Shown piece by piece: positions 37,498 through 38,847 of a stretch of DNA of 38,847 bases (the first letter of the stretch is position 1; every line of letters starts with the position of its first letter). Origin of the DNA: CAVYPR01 sp052145775 (GTDB lineage: Bacteria > Actinomycetota > Acidimicrobiia > Acidimicrobiales > RAAP-2). The position numbers and the translations under genes are program-made. The notes beneath the pieces were generated by a model. The model had not been told where the DNA came from and did no database searches. It saw only the letters and a program-made list of their open reading frames with translations. Where the stretch lies: NCBI GenBank assembly GCA_052145775.1, contig JBKQNY010000167.1:1-38847 (forward strand). Direction: 5' to 3'.

Positions 37498-38376
37498 ATG
37501 GGCGAGCTCTGTGTGGCCGTCGACATCGGCGGGACCAAGCTGGCGGCGGGACTGGTCGGGCGCGCCGGCACCCTGCAGGCCGAGCGACGGGTGCCCACCG
37601 TGGCCACCGGCGACCCCGAGCGGCTATGGGGCGCGCTCAGCTCGCTGGTGACCGGCCTGCTCGAGCAGGCCCCACCGGCGACGGCCGCCTGCGGGGTGGG
37701 CTGCGGAGGGCCGATGTCACCCGGAGGCGACGAGGTGTCGCCGCTCAACATCCCCGCCTGGCGGGGGTTCCCGCTCCGCCGCAGGCTGGCCGAGCTGACC
37801 GGGCTCCCGACCTTCGTCGACAACGACGCCAAGGCACTGGCCCTGGCCGAGGGCTGGACCGGGGCCGCCGCCGGCTGCCCCGACTACCTGGCCATGGTCG
37901 TCTCGACCGGGGTGGGCGGGGGGATCGTGCTCGACGGGCGGCTGCTCGAGGGCCGGCTGGGCAACGCGGGGCACATCGGCCACGTGGTGGTCGAGCCGGA
38001 GGGGAGACGGTGCGCCTGCGGCGGACGCGGCTGTCTCGAGGCCGAGGCGTCGGGCACGGCCATCGCCGCGGTCACCGGCCGGCCGCCGGCCGACGCGCCG
38101 CCCTCGGTGGTGGCGAGGACCGGCACGCTCGTCGGCCGGGCGGTGGCCTCGGTGGTGAACCTGCTCGACCTCCCCTTGGCCGTGGTGGCCGGCTCGGTGG
38201 CGCTGGGCTTCGGCGAGCCATTCTTCGAGGCGGCCCGCCAGGAGCTCGGCTCGAGGGCCCGCCTCGACTACGCCGAGGGCGCCCGCATCGAACCGGCGGG
38301 GCTCGGCGACGAGGGACCGCTGATCGGCGCCGGCGCGGTCGGCTGGCGCGGCGTCGACCGGGAACGGTCACGGTGA
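37498..38376 (+). CDS. ROK-family sugar kinase (glucokinase-like)
   Basis: This 292-aa kinase has the ATP loop VDIGGTKLAAGLVG (residues 8-21), VDNDAKALALAEGWTGAA, VSTGVGGGIVLDGRLL, and the zinc-binding ExGH-type region NAGHIGHVVVEP then CACGGRGCLE, whose C-x-C-G-x-x-G-C-x-E pattern is a ROK hallmark. Glucose or N-acetyl sugar phosphorylation is expected. No DNA-binding domain precedes it, so it is an enzyme rather than a ROK repressor. A longer upstream frame would overlap the DUF3040 gene and is not supported. The stop overlaps the start of the next small gene by 4 nt, so they are coupled. Confidence 0.92.
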   Translation: MGELCVAVDIGGTKLAAGLVGRAGTLQAERRVPTVATGDPERLWGALSSLVTGLLEQAPPATAACGVGCGGPMSPGGDEVSPLNIPAWRGFPLRRRLAELTGLPTFVDNDAKALALAEGWTGAAAGCPDYLAMVVSTGVGGGIVLDGRLLEGRLGNAGHIGHVVVEPEGRRCACGGRGCLEAEASGTAIAAVTGRPPADAPPSVVARTGTLVGRAVASVVNLLDLPLAVVAGSVALGFGEPFFEAARQELGSRARLDYAEGARIEPAGLGDEGPLIGAGAVGWRGVDRERSR

Positions 38377-38630
38377 GCCGGCGGTCGACGCCCCCCGGCG
38401 CGCACTCGGTGCTGGCGGCCGTCATCTGTCGGCCCCGGCTGTGGCTGGTGGCCGTGGCGGCGCTGGTTCGCCTGGCCCGTCCGGGGTGGTGGCACCGTTG
38501 GCCGCTCCTGCCCGTGCCGACGCCGGGGTACCTGCACCTGCGCATGGTGACCGCCTACGGCGGCGACGGTGACGGGCGGCTGGCCCCTGACGACGTGGTG
38601 GCCTACCTCGAATGGTGCCGGCGACGGTGA
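38373..38630 (+). CDS. Small conserved actinobacterial protein (85 aa)
   Basis: The product has a moderately hydrophobic segment (PRLWLVAVAALVRLA) followed by RPGWWHRWPLLPVPTPGYLHLRMVTAYGGDGD and a C-terminal DDVVAYLEWCRR. I recognise this pattern as a conserved actinobacterial protein of unknown function that usually carries the WW, the PxPxPxYLxxR and the YLxWC segments. Its GTG start overlaps the ROK kinase stop by 4 nt. Function unknown. Confidence 0.75.
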   Translation: MSRRSTPPGAHSVLAAVICRPRLWLVAVAALVRLARPGWWHRWPLLPVPTPGYLHLRMVTAYGGDGDGRLAPDDVVAYLEWCRRR

Positions 38631-38681
38631 TCGCCGGCCCGTAGAACCTCGGAGATGGCCGAGTCGCCGCAGCCGCGCGGA

Positions 38682-38687
38682 TAGCCT
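38682..38687 (+). promoter_or_regulatory. -10-like TAGCCT for the HNH gene
   Basis: TAGCCT lies 8 nt before the ATG at 38696 with no Shine-Dalgarno in between, which points to leaderless initiation. Confidence 0.5.
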
Positions 38688-38695
38688 CTTCCCCC

Positions 38696-38847
38696 ATGGA
38701 GCGGGTCCTCCTGCTCAACGCGACCTACGAGCCGCTGGCCCTGGTGTCGGACCGGCGTGCCGTCGTGCTGGTCCTCGACGGCCGGGCCGAGGCGGTGGCC
38801 TTCCGCCCGGAGTGCCGGGTCTTCCGCTCGGCGCAGCTGGCGGTGGA
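38696..38847 (+). CDS. HNH-endonuclease family protein, 5' part
   Basis: The first 50 codons are present and the gene runs out of the window. The N-terminus (VLLLNATYEPLALVSDRRAVVLVL) is the typical beginning of a widespread actinobacterial family whose later part carries an HNH nuclease motif, not seen here. A role in DNA cleavage or repair is suggested only by homology of the N-terminus as I recall it. Complete length would be about 165-180 aa. The start is supported by the -10 at 38682-38687. Confidence 0.8.
   Translation, partial: MERVLLLNATYEPLALVSDRRAVVLVLDGRAEAVAFRPECRVFRSAQLAV

Noticed and set aside
1..38847. Search for tRNA, rRNA, CRISPR repeats, insertion sequences or attachment sites
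   Set aside because: No tRNA-like arms, regularly spaced repeats, transposase frames or integrase were recognised by eye.

Overview
The window is about 39 kb of very GC-rich chromosomal DNA. It suggests an actinobacterium (Actinomycetota), plausibly an uncultured Acidimicrobiia-type lineage. That placement is inferred from the high-GC codon use, a DosR/DevR-type regulator with matching operator boxes, ergothioneine genes, a DUF3040 protein and many start codons lying 5-9 nt after a TANNNT-like -10 element (leaderless genes). I see no rRNA, tRNA, CRISPR array, insertion sequence or prophage. It reads as ordinary chromosome with several small functional islands.

Region 1 (1-6.3 kb) is a candidate hypoxia/dormancy island. 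It holds a DevR/DosR-like response regulator (5233-5904), phosphoketolase (xfp) and acetate kinase (ackA) in divergent orientation, and four small genes (a 69-aa protein, a two-helix membrane protein, a STAS-like protein and an approximately 110-aa protein). Each of the four has a DosR-like box upstream. In all four promoters the box centre lies exactly 32.5 bp from the centre of a plausible -10 hexamer. No sensor kinase is present. This is the most interesting feature of the window.

Region 2 (6.6-14.9 kb) has a CLC chloride transporter, a solitary D12-class adenine methyltransferase, an egtB-egtD ergothioneine operon, a large Cys-type arylsulfatase, a DUF1801 protein and a Fur-family regulator. 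Region 3 (15.0-19.7 kb) has a truncated potassium-channel remnant, a padR / ABC ATPase / ABC permease operon with an operator overlapping its promoter, msrA, and a nitronate-monooxygenase-like protein.

Region 4 (19.8-25.2 kb) is an efflux operon: marR, an MMPL transporter, a DHA2-type MFS transporter with a fused C-terminal winged-helix domain, and a DUF167 protein. Region 5 (25.2-32 kb) is sugar-related: a YczE/YitT-like membrane protein preceded by a 19-codon leader ORF, a BadF/NagK-type kinase divergent from a GH4 6-phospho-glycosidase, a PNPOx-like protein, and a HAD-GH65 fusion related to trehalose/maltose enzymes.

Region 6 (32.1-38.8 kb) contains a tightly packed operon of an acyl-CoA ligase (with a 13-G homopolymer in frame), a low-molecular-weight phosphatase and a fructosamine-kinase-like protein. 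The last two form a plausible protein-deglycation pair. It is followed by a small LapA-like membrane protein, an amidase, a DUF3040 protein, a ROK sugar kinase overlapping a small conserved gene, and the start of an HNH-endonuclease-like gene cut by the window end.
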